From Chloracidobacterium sp. (lineage in GTDB: Bacteria; Acidobacteriota; Blastocatellia; Pyrinomonadales; Pyrinomonadaceae), in assembly GCA_015075585.1 (NCBI GenBank), contig JABTUB010000001.1:992001-1056000 (forward strand): a DNA stretch of 64,000 nucleotides, in the 5' to 3' direction. A program made the position numbers and the translations under genes. The notes under the pieces were generated by a model. It was not told the DNA's origin and ran no database searches. It was given only the letters and a program-made list of their open reading frames with translations. Positions within the stretch are counted from its first letter, which is position 1; each line of letters starts with the position of its first letter. Positions 41,407 through 51,191 of the stretch are shown here, piece after piece.

Positions 41407-42144
41407 ATGAGTGATCTTACCGAAAAACTACGCGTCGAAGTTTGGAGCGATGTTGTCTGCCCATTCTGCTATATCGGAAAACGGAATTACGAGGCGGCTC
41501 TTGCTAAGTTTGAACATCCTGAAGAGGTCGTGTTGGAATTCAGAGCATTTCAGCTTGACCCGAATATGACGCAGGACCCGAACAAAAAGACCGATCTTCG
41601 CGAACATCTCGCACATAAGTACGGACGCAGTTTGCCCGAGGCCGATGCAATGCTTCAACAGATGGCCGGAACGGCGAAGAATGCGGGACTTACGTTCAAT
41701 TTCGATACCGCAGTTCGCTTCAATACCTATCAAGCACATCGCATCGCTCAGATAGCGAAAGAAAAAGGACTCGGCAATGAGTTCGAGGAAGCTCTTTTTG
41801 CGGCATATTTTACCAACGGCATTGACCTTGGCAGCGCGGAAAAGCTGAGGCAAGTCGCAGCAAGTGTCGGGCTGTGCGATGCTGATCTCGAAGCGGCGCT
41901 TAACGACGAAACCTATGCCGCAATGGTCGATCAGGATCTCCGCGAGGCCGCCTCGATAGGTATTTCAGGAGTCCCGTTCTTCTTATTCAACAAGAAATAT
42001 GCCGTCTCAGGCGCTCAGCCGCCTGAAGTCTTTCTCGAAGCGCTGAACGCCGCTTATAACGATTGGAAGCGGTCGGAGGCTCCCGAGATCAAAGCGGTAA
42101 GTGCCGGATCGTCCTGCGATATCGGCGGAAATTGCGATCGATAG
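41407..42144 (+). CDS. DsbA family (FrnE-like) oxidoreductase
   Basis: 245 aa, no signal peptide, so cytoplasmic. It has a thioredoxin fold with an inserted helical domain. The active site is CPFC (C18, C21) within EVWSDVVCPFCYIGK; the cis-proline is in ISGVPFFLFN. FrnE-type proteins act as disulfide isomerases or in polyketide and stress biology. The C-terminal tail adds SSCDIGGNCDR, an extra Cys pair that could be redox-active or metal-binding, as noted for FrnE of Deinococcus. It is convergent with PBP1A. Confidence 0.88.
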   Translation: MSDLTEKLRVEVWSDVVCPFCYIGKRNYEAALAKFEHPEEVVLEFRAFQLDPNMTQDPNKKTDLREHLAHKYGRSLPEADAMLQQMAGTAKNAGLTFNFDTAVRFNTYQAHRIAQIAKEKGLGNEFEEALFAAYFTNGIDLGSAEKLRQVAASVGLCDADLEAALNDETYAAMVDQDLREAASIGISGVPFFLFNKKYAVSGAQPPEVFLEALNAAYNDWKRSEAPEIKAVSAGSSCDIGGNCDR

Positions 42145-42151
42145 CGCGACG

Positions 42152-44965
42152 TCAACGATGAAACGTACAAAATTCCTTCGGTTCTGAGCCGGCGGCAAAG
42201 GTTCGCATTTCACGCTCCGGGCATTTCGATGTTGCACGCAACCCTGTCAACGGACACACAGCCACGGAAACAGTGCCTGATTCGGAGCGCGGAGCATTCG
42301 GCGGACGTCCCGGCGGCTCACCGTTAGGCGGTTGAGCGGAATCCTGCCAGGTCGAATCGACGGGCGTCGGCGACGGATGCTTGCTTTCGGTCTCGACGTT
42401 GATATCTTCGGTTCCTGCGATCGCGCGGCTCGGCATTGTCCCCGAAATGAACAGCTCAATACGGCGAAACTCAGCGGGAACATTCGTTACATAGATCTCC
42501 GGTTCAGGTACCGAGGGCGTGTCAACCGGTATCTCATTTCCTTCGCTGTCAACCAGCTTCATCGGCGTCGGTGTTGCCGTGGGCGAGGCATCGGGCAGCT
42601 GCTGTTCAACGGCATCCAGTTCGCGGATAAGCTTGCCGTTGCGAATGTCGATCTCGCCCTTGCGGATGCCGCCGGGCATCGTCCAGTCGCCATTCCATTC
42701 AGGATGCAGGGCAAGAGCGGCCTTCATAAAGTCGGCCCACACCGGCATTGCCGAATCCGATCCTTTCATCCCAAGGTCGTCGCCATTGTCAAAACCTACA
42801 TAGACGACGCAAACGATCTCGGGCGTAAAGCCCGCGAACCATCCGTCGCGTGAGGTTCCGGTCTTTCCGGCAAAGGCCGTCTTGCCGGCGACGTTGCGAA
42901 AGCCCCAACCTTGGGCCTGTGCTGCGGTGCCGCGATTGATGACGTCTTTCATAATGTCGTCCATTATGTAGGCGACATCGGGTCGTACGATATTCTTACG
43001 TTCGGGCAGCGGGGCCGTAACCGTGCGGCCGTCGCCGGATGTTATTTGCGTGATCGGCATTGGCGCGGCACGGTCGCCGAGATTGGCGAACATTGTGTAC
43101 GCTGTGGCAACCTCCAACGGAGTAGCTTCGGCAGTTCCGAGTGCCATCGAAGGATATGCCTTATCGACCTTTGGCAAGCCGGCCTTTGCCGCGAAATTCA
43201 TCACTTTGCCGATATTCAGCTGCATGGCAAGATCGACGGTTATAACATTTTTGCTCTTAACCAGCGCGTCCCGCAGCGTCAACTCCTTGTTCGAGAAAGT
43301 GTCGCCGAAATTATTCGGCGAATAGGTCTCGGTGCCGAAGGTGAACACCTTCTTTTCGTCTTTGAATATGCTGGCGGCGGTAAATTGCCGTGTGCCCGAG
43401 TCGTAAGCGGAATTTATCGCGGCCGTATAAACAAAGGGCTTGAATACGGAGCCGGGCTGCCTTTTCGCACTTGTTGCTCGGTTGAACTGATTTTGCAGAT
43501 AATCGCGCCCGCCGACCATTGCCACGATCTCGCCGGTCCTCGGTCGGACGGCTACAAGGGCTGCGTTCAGCGATCCTTTCTCTTTCTTTGGAAAGTATTT
43601 GTCCAGCGAATTCAGCCGTTTGCTTACGGTCTCATAAGCGATCCGCTGAAGGTCGGGGTCGATCGAGGTGTAAACACGCAAGTGCTGTATCGCTTCGGGG
43701 TCCGAGACGAGTTTCGGCAGCTCGTCGATGGCGTATTGTGAAAAATACGGCATACCCTGCAGGTCATGTTTAGCGTCGAATTGCCGGAGCTCGATAGGTT
43801 CCTGCTTGTATTCCGCAAGCTTTGCGGGGTCGATATCGCCTGTTTCAACCATCGATTCAAGGACCTGATTGCGCCGCTCCGTTACCTTTTCGAGATTCTT
43901 GTACGGATTGTAGCGGTTCGGACTGCGAATTATTCCTGCGATAAAAGCGGATTCGGGCAGCGTAAGCTGTGATACATCTTTGCCGAAATAAGCATTTGCC
44001 GCCTCGCCGACGCCGTAGATCGACACACCCGAACGCTGCCCAAGATATATCTGATTGGCATATAGCGTAAAGATATCCTGCTTGCTGAGCCGCGTTTCGA
44101 GAATGATCGACATAAAGGCCTCGGTCGCTTTGCGCTCGAGTGTCTGCTCGTTGCTCAGGAGCGTGTTCTTGACAAGCTGCTGCGTTATGGAGGAGCCGCC
44201 CTGATTTTGAAGCGGTGAATTCTCATCGCTGTCATATCGCCGCCAAAGCGCGCGTGCGATACCGCGAAAGTTGACGCCGTAATGGTCAAAAAAGGCTCTA
44301 TCCTCGGTCGCCACGATCGCCCGTATAAGGTGCGGCGGCAGGTCATTATAGGTGATGGTCTTTCGTCGGCCGTCGCCCTCAGCCGCAACCGAACTCAGCA
44401 TCTTGGGTTCAAGCCGTGCCTCTTTGACTTGTTCGCCCGTGTCGCGGTCACCGATCGCGGCCACCGTCTTAAGATCCTTGCCGAACTTAACGGATATTGA
44501 CGGAAATGCCTTTTTACCGTCGATCACCGCACCGGCACCGGGCTCGATGGCAAGTACGTCGCCCTCGGCCGAATACCGGCTTCGCGACTGATCGGCCTTA
44601 TTATTCTTTTCGATATAGCCGGCAGAGCGAAGATAATCGGTCAGCTCCTGCATCGATATCGACTCATCGACGCGGAGCGTTTTTGGGGCCGAATATATGC
44701 CCGCGGTCGGCGTAAAAACCTCGCCGCTGAGCAGACGCCGGTCGATACGGTCAGAGAATTCGAACCAGAAGTACGTCAACGAGAGGAACGTGATCAGAAG
44801 CACGATTAGGCTAATGATGAGCGTCCAACGGTTGAACACAAGGTCGATGAGCCGCCTTACGCGCGACTTTGGCGGAGCCTTAAATGAGACCTGACGCCGT
44901 GCCTTCACCCATCCTTTTGGCGGCATCTTTGATCTTGCTGTTCTATTTTCTGTCGGTTCGGGCAT
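42152..44965 (-). CDS. class A penicillin-binding protein (PBP1A-like)
   Basis: 937 aa. A cytoplasmic basic N-terminus and one TM helix (about 47-68) come first. A UB2H-like region follows (about 82-180; VFTPTAGIYSAPKTLRVDE). The GT51 glycosyltransferase has catalytic E221 in VATEDRAFFDHYG, GGSSITQQLVKN, and RLSKQDIFTLYANQIYLGQ. The transpeptidase has S506 in GSVFKP, SKN (571-573) and KTGT (701-704). The Pro/Thr-rich tail ends in a Cys-rich module (CPLTGLRATSKCPE). It polymerises and cross-links peptidoglycan. It is divergent from an epimerase-like gene. Confidence 0.95.
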   Translation of the reverse strand: MPEPTENRTARSKMPPKGWVKARRQVSFKAPPKSRVRRLIDLVFNRWTLIISLIVLLITFLSLTYFWFEFSDRIDRRLLSGEVFTPTAGIYSAPKTLRVDESISMQELTDYLRSAGYIEKNNKADQSRSRYSAEGDVLAIEPGAGAVIDGKKAFPSISVKFGKDLKTVAAIGDRDTGEQVKEARLEPKMLSSVAAEGDGRRKTITYNDLPPHLIRAIVATEDRAFFDHYGVNFRGIARALWRRYDSDENSPLQNQGGSSITQQLVKNTLLSNEQTLERKATEAFMSIILETRLSKQDIFTLYANQIYLGQRSGVSIYGVGEAANAYFGKDVSQLTLPESAFIAGIIRSPNRYNPYKNLEKVTERRNQVLESMVETGDIDPAKLAEYKQEPIELRQFDAKHDLQGMPYFSQYAIDELPKLVSDPEAIQHLRVYTSIDPDLQRIAYETVSKRLNSLDKYFPKKEKGSLNAALVAVRPRTGEIVAMVGGRDYLQNQFNRATSAKRQPGSVFKPFVYTAAINSAYDSGTRQFTAASIFKDEKKVFTFGTETYSPNNFGDTFSNKELTLRDALVKSKNVITVDLAMQLNIGKVMNFAAKAGLPKVDKAYPSMALGTAEATPLEVATAYTMFANLGDRAAPMPITQITSGDGRTVTAPLPERKNIVRPDVAYIMDDIMKDVINRGTAAQAQGWGFRNVAGKTAFAGKTGTSRDGWFAGFTPEIVCVVYVGFDNGDDLGMKGSDSAMPVWADFMKAALALHPEWNGDWTMPGGIRKGEIDIRNGKLIRELDAVEQQLPDASPTATPTPMKLVDSEGNEIPVDTPSVPEPEIYVTNVPAEFRRIELFISGTMPSRAIAGTEDINVETESKHPSPTPVDSTWQDSAQPPNGEPPGRPPNAPRSESGTVSVAVCPLTGLRATSKCPEREMRTFAAGSEPKEFCTFHR

Positions 44966-45027
44966 TGCGGCACGCTGAACAACGCCTCGCGGCGGGCAGG
45001 AGAGGCACTCTTGCTATTAAAAATCTT

Positions 45028-45057
45028 ACTATATTTGCGTGGCTTGATGTCCAGCAA
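45028..45057 (-). promoter_or_regulatory. promoter of PBP1A gene
   Basis: On the minus strand: TTGCTG (45052-45057), 18 nt, TATAGT (45028-45033), about 60 bp upstream of the PBP1A ATG. Confidence 0.55.
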
Positions 45058-45078
45058 ATAATGACTTCTAATTGACCT

Positions 45079-45936
45079 ATGAAGGTACTCGTTACGGGCG
45101 GAAGCGGTTATCTCGGCACGCATGTGAGGCGTTTTTTCGGTGCTGACGACCTGTCGAGACGTTCGGGCAAGGATGTTTTGATCCGCCAAGATGCTGCGAT
45201 CGCGAGTGAATACGACTTGGTTATCCACATGGCGGCGAACCTCGATCGATCATCCGCCGGTGAAGAAAAGAATTTTGAGACGCAGGTTGCGGGAACTATC
45301 AATATCCTTCGGTCGATGCGTGAAGGAGCCGCCTTCATTTATTTGTCAACAAAGGATATATACGGACGCTTTGCGGATAATTACTTTGATGTGCCCGAGA
45401 CCGTGCCGGTTTCATATTCGGGGCAATCATCTTTCGAATGGTCGAAGTTCATTGCTGAGAAATACGTCGAATATTATGCGAACGCTCGCGGCTTTCGCTC
45501 GTGTATTTTTCGTCTTTCATCCGCCTACGCACCAATGAGCGAAGGCAACAGGCCGAGTTTTGCGGGCCACTATGCAAATGCGATCAATCTTGGCGAGGCG
45601 ATCCGGCTGCCTGCCGGCGGAACGCCTATCCGCGATATCCTGCACGTTGATGACTTTGCACGCGCGTGTTCAGCGTTCTTTGAGTCTGTGATACGGCACG
45701 GACTTTATAACATCGGCGGCGGCCGTGCGAATGCAATGAGTCTGACCGACCTTATCACAAAGATGGAAGAGGTCTCGGGCCTTTCGGCTGTCATTGATAC
45801 TGATCATCCGCTGCCTGCGCCTGTGCCGCTCAATTATGTTACCGATACATCGCTCATAATGCTCGAACTCGACTGGGAACCGCAGATCGCGGTCGAGGAC
45901 GGCCTGCGGACATTGTTCTCTGCCCACGATGCCTGA
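45079..45936 (+). CDS. NAD-dependent epimerase/dehydratase-like SDR lacking the catalytic Tyr
   Basis: 285 aa, extended SDR of the nucleotide-sugar type. The Rossmann loop is VTGGSGYLGTHV (6-17), and IHMAANLDRS and STKDIYG are in the expected places. The catalytic YxxxK reads FEWSK (F119, K123), so the active-site tyrosine is replaced by phenylalanine. It may be a lyase-independent binding protein or may use another residue. It is first in a run with waaF and gmhB, sharing one base with waaF (TGATG), so a role in LPS inner-core sugars is likely. Confidence 0.82.
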   Translation: MKVLVTGGSGYLGTHVRRFFGADDLSRRSGKDVLIRQDAAIASEYDLVIHMAANLDRSSAGEEKNFETQVAGTINILRSMREGAAFIYLSTKDIYGRFADNYFDVPETVPVSYSGQSSFEWSKFIAEKYVEYYANARGFRSCIFRLSSAYAPMSEGNRPSFAGHYANAINLGEAIRLPAGGTPIRDILHVDDFARACSAFFESVIRHGLYNIGGGRANAMSLTDLITKMEEVSGLSAVIDTDHPLPAPVPLNYVTDTSLIMLELDWEPQIAVEDGLRTLFSAHDA

Positions 45937-46991
45937 TGAAGATACTTGTACGCGGTACAAATTGGATCGGTGATGCAGTGATGTCGATCCCGGCATTACG
46001 TGAGCTTCGGCGGATATTTCCCGAAGATCGCATTACGCTGCATACACGCTCGTGGGCCGACGGGCTTTTCGAAGAAGCAAGTTTTATTGACGATATCGTT
46101 ACCTACGAAAAGCACCGTTGGCGTGTAAAAGATGTGCTCGACAATTCGCAGTTCCTGCGTGAGGACCGTTATGACCTGGCGATCCTGCTGCCGAACTCGT
46201 TCGAGGCGGCGCTTACCGCGTTCTTATCAAAGATCCCTCGGCGGATCGGCTACAACAAGGATGTGCGCGGCCTTCTGTTGACCGACCCGATCGCGGTGCC
46301 CGAGTGGAAGGGCCGGCGGCACGAGGCTTTCTACTACATCGAACTTGTGCGTCAGATCGAACGGCTTATCCTAGGCAGTGAAACGGTCGGGGGCGAAGTG
46401 CCGGACGCATTGCTCGAGGTCTCGGACAAGCGTAGATCGATCGCACGCAAATATCTGGCGGATCTCGGATGCGATCCGACAAAGGAAACCATTGTGTTGG
46501 GCGTCGGCTCGGCCAATTCGGCGGCGAAACGCTGGCCTGCGGCAAGCTACGCGGCAATTGCCGATATGTTTTCCGGGCGGCGCGATGCGAACGTAGTTTT
46601 AATGGGTTCGAAAGATGAGGCTCAGATCGCGGCCGATGTGGAAAAGGCGACAAGGTCGCCGATCTTCAATATCGCGGGCAGGACGAGCCTTGCGGAGGGC
46701 GTTGCGATACTGAGCGTTGTTGATCTTACGGTGTCGAACGACATGGGGTTGGCGCACCTGGCGGCGGCCGTTCAAACAAATACCCTCGTCATCTTCGGCC
46801 CGACCGACCCGAACATCACAAGGCCGTTCTCAAGTTATGCTCATATTATTACTGCGGGTGCTGACTGCTCGCCGTGTCATTTGCGCGATTGCCCCATCGA
46901 TCATCGCTGTATGACGCGCATAACGCCTCAAATGGTATTTGACCGATCTGTCAGCATTCTTGAGCGCGATGGAACTGCTGCCACTGAATAG
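45936..46991 (+). CDS. waaF: lipopolysaccharide heptosyltransferase II-like glycosyltransferase
   Basis: 351 aa, GT9, GT-B fold. It has the typical start MKILVRGTNWIGDAVMSIPA and the C-terminal ADP-heptose site VLGVGSANSAAKRWP, SVVDLTVSNDMGLAHLAAAV and FGPTDPN. The Cys-rich DCSPCHLRDCPIDHRCM motif is typical for this family. It adds heptose to the LPS inner core at the inner-membrane face. Between an epimerase-like gene and gmhB, it supports a heptose-containing outer membrane. Confidence 0.93.
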   Translation: MKILVRGTNWIGDAVMSIPALRELRRIFPEDRITLHTRSWADGLFEEASFIDDIVTYEKHRWRVKDVLDNSQFLREDRYDLAILLPNSFEAALTAFLSKIPRRIGYNKDVRGLLLTDPIAVPEWKGRRHEAFYYIELVRQIERLILGSETVGGEVPDALLEVSDKRRSIARKYLADLGCDPTKETIVLGVGSANSAAKRWPAASYAAIADMFSGRRDANVVLMGSKDEAQIAADVEKATRSPIFNIAGRTSLAEGVAILSVVDLTVSNDMGLAHLAAAVQTNTLVIFGPTDPNITRPFSSYAHIITAGADCSPCHLRDCPIDHRCMTRITPQMVFDRSVSILERDGTAATE

Positions 46992-46993
46992 AT

Positions 46994-47533
46994 ATGAAAA
47001 AGCCGGCCATCTTTCTTGACCGCGACGGGACCCTGATCGAAGAGGTGAATTTTCTCCACCGTGTCGAGGATCTGCGCATCTTTGAGCAAACGCCAAAGGC
47101 ACTCGGCGATCTGCGCGATGCGGGATTTCTGATTGTTGTGCTCACAAATCAGTCCGGCATCGGCAGAGGGCGATATTCTGTTGAAGATATGCACGCCGTG
47201 CACAGAGCAATGCAGGACGCGTTGAGCGGCATGATCGACGGCTTTTATTTCTGTCCGCATCTGCCGGATGCCGGCTGCCGTTGCCGCAAGCCCGGGCTTG
47301 GCATGATAGAAGCGGCTTGTGAGGATCTTGCGATCGACCTTGAACTCTCGTGGATGATCGGCGACAAACGTTCCGACATCGAGACCGGATTTGCCGCGAA
47401 TATTCGGACCGCATTGGTTTTAACAGGTTATGGTGCGGAAGACCGGAAGCGGCTGGATGCTGAGCCGACGGTTACCGCAGACGGTCTCGGCGACGCCGCG
47501 GAAGCCGTTTTGCGGCTTATCGGGCGGTCATAG
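46994..47533 (+). CDS. gmhB: D-glycero-D-manno-heptose 1,7-bisphosphate 7-phosphatase
   Basis: 179 aa, HAD (HisB-N type). Nucleophile D9 and acid D11 lie in FLDRDGTLIEE; TNQSGIGRG follows, and the structural zinc loop is CPHLPDAGCRCRKPG. It removes the 7-phosphate on the way to ADP-heptose, which feeds the neighbouring heptosyltransferase. It starts 2 nt after waaF and converges with a 6-bp overlap on the cupin gene. Confidence 0.93.
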   Translation: MKKPAIFLDRDGTLIEEVNFLHRVEDLRIFEQTPKALGDLRDAGFLIVVLTNQSGIGRGRYSVEDMHAVHRAMQDALSGMIDGFYFCPHLPDAGCRCRKPGLGMIEAACEDLAIDLELSWMIGDKRSDIETGFAANIRTALVLTGYGAEDRKRLDAEPTVTADGLGDAAEAVLRLIGRS

Positions 47534-47902
47534 CCTTCCAAAATCATCTTCGAGCCGTACGATATCATCCTCACCGAAGTATGTGCCGGTCTGTGTTTCG
47601 ATAAAGACGAGCAGTTCAATTTCGGAAGGGTTTTCGACACGGTGTGCGGTTCCGGCCGGAATATCTACCGATCCGCCTGCATTGACTAACAATTCCTCGC
47701 CATTTAATGTTACCTTAGCCGTGCCGCGGATGATGAACCAATGCTCAGAGCGCTTTGAGTGGTGCTGGTAGCTGAGGCGTTTTCCCGGCAGAACCTCGAT
47801 CCTTTTGACCTTAAAATGTTCGCTGTCGTCGAGAACGGTGAAACTGCCCCACGGTCGTTCATCGTAGGTCGGCGAGTTACTGAGAGTGCTGTCGTTCGCC
47901 AT
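47528..47902 (-). CDS. single-domain cupin, mannose-6-phosphate isomerase type II-like
   Basis: 124 aa from ATG at 47902 (TTG at 47914 possible). It has the pattern of the cupin domain of type II phosphomannose isomerases: RPWGSFTVLDDSEHFKVKRI, LPGKRLSYQHHSKRSEHWFI, GTAKVTLNGEE and IPAGTAHRVENP. The metal-binding H-H-E-H residues are visible. It stands alone, without the mannose-1-phosphate guanylyltransferase domain often fused to it. It is convergent with gmhB and divergent from the sensor kinase. Confidence 0.85.
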   Translation of the reverse strand: MANDSTLSNSPTYDERPWGSFTVLDDSEHFKVKRIEVLPGKRLSYQHHSKRSEHWFIIRGTAKVTLNGEELLVNAGGSVDIPAGTAHRVENPSEIELLVFIETQTGTYFGEDDIVRLEDDFGRL

Positions 47903-47919
47903 ATTTTGAGACAAGGGAC

Positions 47920-49647
47920 ATGTTCAGTTTAAACGAAAACGCCGAACCCGCAAGTTCAAAAATGATGCAGCGCATCCAGACGCTCATAATCGGGCGTTTG
48001 ATGACGATCTTTGTCCTGCTGATTACGATCTGGATATGGAACAGCGGGCATTTGCGGCTTGCATGGGATCAGTTTCCGCAGGTCCTGTTCATCGTCTTTT
48101 TGATAAGTGTCGGACTGACGATCGTTTACTTCTTTCTACTTCGGCTCTGGAAGAACTTCTCGTTCCAGATCGGCGTCCAATTCGTCCTTGATTCACTGCT
48201 TATAACGTGGCTGATGTGGCGCTCAGGCGACCTTTCGTCGCCGTACCTCACGCTATATATCGTCCTGATAAGCGTAGGAAGCGCGTTCCTGCGGCCGCTG
48301 CCGACGCTGCTGCTCGCCTCGTTCTGCTCGCTTCAGTTGATCGCGATCTCAATGATGGCGTCGCTTGGGGTGCTTGAGTTGGGAAGTTCCGGGCTTGCCG
48401 CAGGAAAGTTCCTCCAGATCGTCAGCTTCAATGTGGTTGCGTGTTTGGTCGTCGGGCTTCTTGCCTCGCGGCTTTCCGACAGGCGTGTTGCGAGTGAGCA
48501 GCTCCAGGAAACGACCAAAACGCTTGCAAATCTTCGCCTCCTGCATGAGCGCACTATCGAGTCGATACGTTCAGGGTTGATCACGACCGATCTTGAAGGG
48601 AATATTTACACGTTCAATGCTGCCGCGACCGAGATAACGGGATTTCGTGCGGAAGTGATGCAGGGCGCATCGGTTTACAAACTGTTCGGCGATATTTACG
48701 AACCCATTAGGCTCTCGATGGATGCAGCGGAGGACGGCGGACAGGCTCCGCGTTTTGAGACAGACCTTTTGACGCCTGAGGGCTTTGCAGTGCGTGTGGG
48801 CTATTCGATCTCACCGCTTTTTTCCGAATCGGGCGAATCGACGGGGCTGATCCTTACGTTCCAAGACCTTACCGAGATCCGCTCGATGGAGGACAGCATC
48901 AGGCGAAAGGATCGTTTGGCCGCCGTCGGGCGTGTCGCGGCCGGCCTGGCACACGAGATACGAAATCCGCTGGGTGCGATGCGCGGCGCGATCCAGGTTT
49001 TGGAATCGTCAATGCCGGAAGGCTCGACGCAGGCAAGCCTTATGGATATCATCCTGAAAGAATCCGACAGGCTGAACCGCATCATTACCAACTTTTTGAG
49101 CTACGCGAGGCCGGCCGCAAGCGAGTTCGTCGAGGTCGATATAGCCGAGGCGATACGTGAGACCGTAAAACTGCTTCGCCACAGCCCCGATATCAAGCCT
49201 GAACACACTCTGATCGAGAACGCAGGGACGGAACCTGTCATCGTTGCGGCCGATGCGGCACAACTTAAACAGATATTTTGGAACCTTGCACGCAATGCGA
49301 TCCAGGCGATGCCTGACGGCGGTACGCTGTCGATCGCGCTGGAAACGATCCCGAGCAAGCGTGTACGTATCACATTTGCAGACACGGGCTGCGGTATGTC
49401 TCAGGAACAGGTCGAACAGCTCTTTGAGCCGTTCGCTAACTCGACAACGGGCGGCACAGGGCTGGGACTTTCTATCGTTTATCAAATAGTAAGAGACCAT
49501 AACGGAACGATAAACGTGCGCAGCCGGGAAGGTTCGGGTACGACAATAACCGTCGAGCTGCCCGGCGAGAATCGTTCATTGCCGTCAAAACCCGAGGAGC
49601 AGCCGCCGGCAAGCGGGCTTCAAAAGCTCCTGAATATTGAAGGCTGA
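47920..49647 (+). CDS. pilS: membrane sensor histidine kinase, PilS-like
   Basis: 575 aa. Six transmembrane helices (about 20-185) make up the sensor, as in PilS. A coiled linker and a PAS domain (about 208-320; SGLITTDLEGNIYTFNAAAT) follow. The HisKA domain has H345 in LAHEIRNPLGAMRG, and the HATPase has NLARNAIQAMPDGG, DTGCGM and TGGTGLGLSIV. It autophosphorylates and would pass phosphate to the adjacent NtrC-type regulator. Two type IV pilin genes with a sigma-54-type promoter lie downstream, so a PilS role is well supported by context, though the stimulus is unknown. Confidence 0.9.
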   Translation: MFSLNENAEPASSKMMQRIQTLIIGRLMTIFVLLITIWIWNSGHLRLAWDQFPQVLFIVFLISVGLTIVYFFLLRLWKNFSFQIGVQFVLDSLLITWLMWRSGDLSSPYLTLYIVLISVGSAFLRPLPTLLLASFCSLQLIAISMMASLGVLELGSSGLAAGKFLQIVSFNVVACLVVGLLASRLSDRRVASEQLQETTKTLANLRLLHERTIESIRSGLITTDLEGNIYTFNAAATEITGFRAEVMQGASVYKLFGDIYEPIRLSMDAAEDGGQAPRFETDLLTPEGFAVRVGYSISPLFSESGESTGLILTFQDLTEIRSMEDSIRRKDRLAAVGRVAAGLAHEIRNPLGAMRGAIQVLESSMPEGSTQASLMDIILKESDRLNRIITNFLSYARPAASEFVEVDIAEAIRETVKLLRHSPDIKPEHTLIENAGTEPVIVAADAAQLKQIFWNLARNAIQAMPDGGTLSIALETIPSKRVRITFADTGCGMSQEQVEQLFEPFANSTTGGTGLGLSIVYQIVRDHNGTINVRSREGSGTTITVELPGENRSLPSKPEEQPPASGLQKLLNIEG

Positions 49648-49759
49648 ATCGGGAATGAACTGAATATTACTTGAAGTGCTTACTGCATTTCTGTGAAAAT
49701 AGCTAGACCGGCCGGGCCTTCCGCTGATCGGAGCGTTCGATGCCGAACTTCCTGCTGAA

Positions 49760-51154
49760 ATGGCAAATATCCTCGTCGTCGATGACGAACAAAGTTACAG
49801 GCAGATCCTTACTCTTGTCTTTGAGGGCGAGGGGCACACGGTTCGGACGGCAATGAACGGCCGGCAGGGCATCGAGGCTCTTCGCGATGCGCCTGCCGAC
49901 GTCATCGTCTCGGATGTGAAAATGCCGGATATGGGCGGCATCGAGATGCTGCGCGAACTCCGCGGGACGTTTCCCGATATCGGCATCATTTTTATGACGG
50001 CATTTGCCTCGGTCGATACGGCACGCGAGGCTTTCAAGCTCGGCGCGGATGATTTCGTTTCAAAGCCGTTCGATGTCGAAGAGCTAAAACTCGTCGTCCG
50101 CAAGACGCTTGAAAAACAGGAACTCATTAGCGAGAACCGCGCGTTCAAACGCGCACAGCGCGAGCGGGGCAGCGTAAAGAACATTGTAGGGCATTCAGCA
50201 AAGATGGATGCCGTCTTTCAAATGATCGAGACGGTTGCCGAGGTCCAGTCCACCGTACTTATAAGCGGCGAGAGCGGCACCGGAAAGGAACTTGTCGCGC
50301 GTGCTATACATGACCGCGGCCCGCGCGGCGACCGGCCGTTCATATCGATAAACTGCGGCGCATTTACTGAGACGCTGCTTGAATCGGAGCTTTTCGGCTA
50401 TGTGAAAGGCGCGTTCACGGGTGCCAATGCCAACCGAAAGGGCCTTTTTGAAGCTGCGGACAAAGGAACGATCTTTCTGGACGAGATCGGTGAGATGTCG
50501 CCGTCGATGCAGGTCAAACTGCTGCGCGTGCTGCAGGAGCGGCGCGTTCGCCCTGTCGGCGCTCATAATGAAATGGCGGTCGATGCCCGCGTGATCGCGG
50601 CGACGAACCGCGACCTGCGGCAGATGGCCGACGACGGCACGTTCCGTGAGGACCTTTTCTACCGCATTTCGGTGATACCGATCGACCTGCCGCCGCTGCG
50701 CGACCGTTCTGAGGACATTCCCGATCTCGTCGAACATTTTGTACGCAAATTCTGCGACCAAAGCGGCCGCAGCGTAACGATCTCGCCAAAGGCGATGCAA
50801 ATGCTCGAAAATTACGCGTGGCACGGCAACGTCCGCGAGCTTGAGCATACGATCGAGCGAGCCGTTGCCTTGGAACGCGGCGACGAGATACAGCCCGAGC
50901 GCCTGCCCGACCACATAACCAACTACAATCCTTCCCGGATCAAGTCAGAATTCGAACTTCCCGAGGACGGGATCAACCTCTCAAAGCATCTCGATAATCT
51001 GGAACGCACCTACGTCGTCGAGGCTCTGCGAAAGACCGGCGGCAACCAGACAAAAGCCGCCGAACTCCTCGAAATGCCCGTCCGCTCGCTCCGCCACCTG
51101 CTCGATAAACACGACATCCGCGAACTGTCAGCACGTATGCGGTCTGCGGAATAG
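49760..51154 (+). CDS. pilR: sigma-54-dependent response regulator, PilR-like
   Basis: 464 aa. The receiver domain has D52 (phospho-acceptor) and K102. The AAA+ domain has Walker A GESGTGKE (170-177), the sigma-54-contacting GAFTGA (217-222) and FLDEIGEMS. The C-terminal Fis-type helix-turn-helix is [19 protein letters not shown]. It activates sigma-54 promoters when phosphorylated; the gene order pilS-pilR-pilin and the promoter at 51897-51913 make the pilin genes the obvious target. A GAC-rich repeat starts at its stop codon. Confidence 0.93.
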   Translation: MANILVVDDEQSYRQILTLVFEGEGHTVRTAMNGRQGIEALRDAPADVIVSDVKMPDMGGIEMLRELRGTFPDIGIIFMTAFASVDTAREAFKLGADDFVSKPFDVEELKLVVRKTLEKQELISENRAFKRAQRERGSVKNIVGHSAKMDAVFQMIETVAEVQSTVLISGESGTGKELVARAIHDRGPRGDRPFISINCGAFTETLLESELFGYVKGAFTGANANRKGLFEAADKGTIFLDEIGEMSPSMQVKLLRVLQERRVRPVGAHNEMAVDARVIAATNRDLRQMADDGTFREDLFYRISVIPIDLPPLRDRSEDIPDLVEHFVRKFCDQSGRSVTISPKAMQMLENYAWHGNVRELEHTIERAVALERGDEIQPERLPDHITNYNPSRIKSEFELPEDGINLSKHLDNLERTYVVEALRKTGGNQTKAAELLEMPVRSLRHLLDKHDIRELSARMRSAE

Positions 51155-51188
51155 ACGAGAGACCAGCGACAGCAGACGAGGGACAAAG
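51153..51188 (+). repeat. GAC-rich repeat, 5' flank of IVP gene
   Basis: A purine-rich tract with GAC every 5-8 bases, beginning on the pilR stop codon and ending 3 bp before the IVP ATG. It shares AGACGAGAGACC exactly with the tract inside coaBC. It is the inverse of the CT-rich tract at 51861-51900, so the two flank the IVP gene in opposite orientation. Confidence 0.55.
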
Positions 51189-51191
51189 TGG

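Noticed and set aside
42911..43741. Open frame of 276 codons on the plus strand
   Set aside because: Antisense to the transpeptidase part of PBP1A; no ribosome site and no recognisable protein.
50195..50914. Open frame of 239 codons on the minus strand
   Set aside because: It lies inside pilR in the opposite direction; pilR has all domain motifs, so this is a shadow frame.
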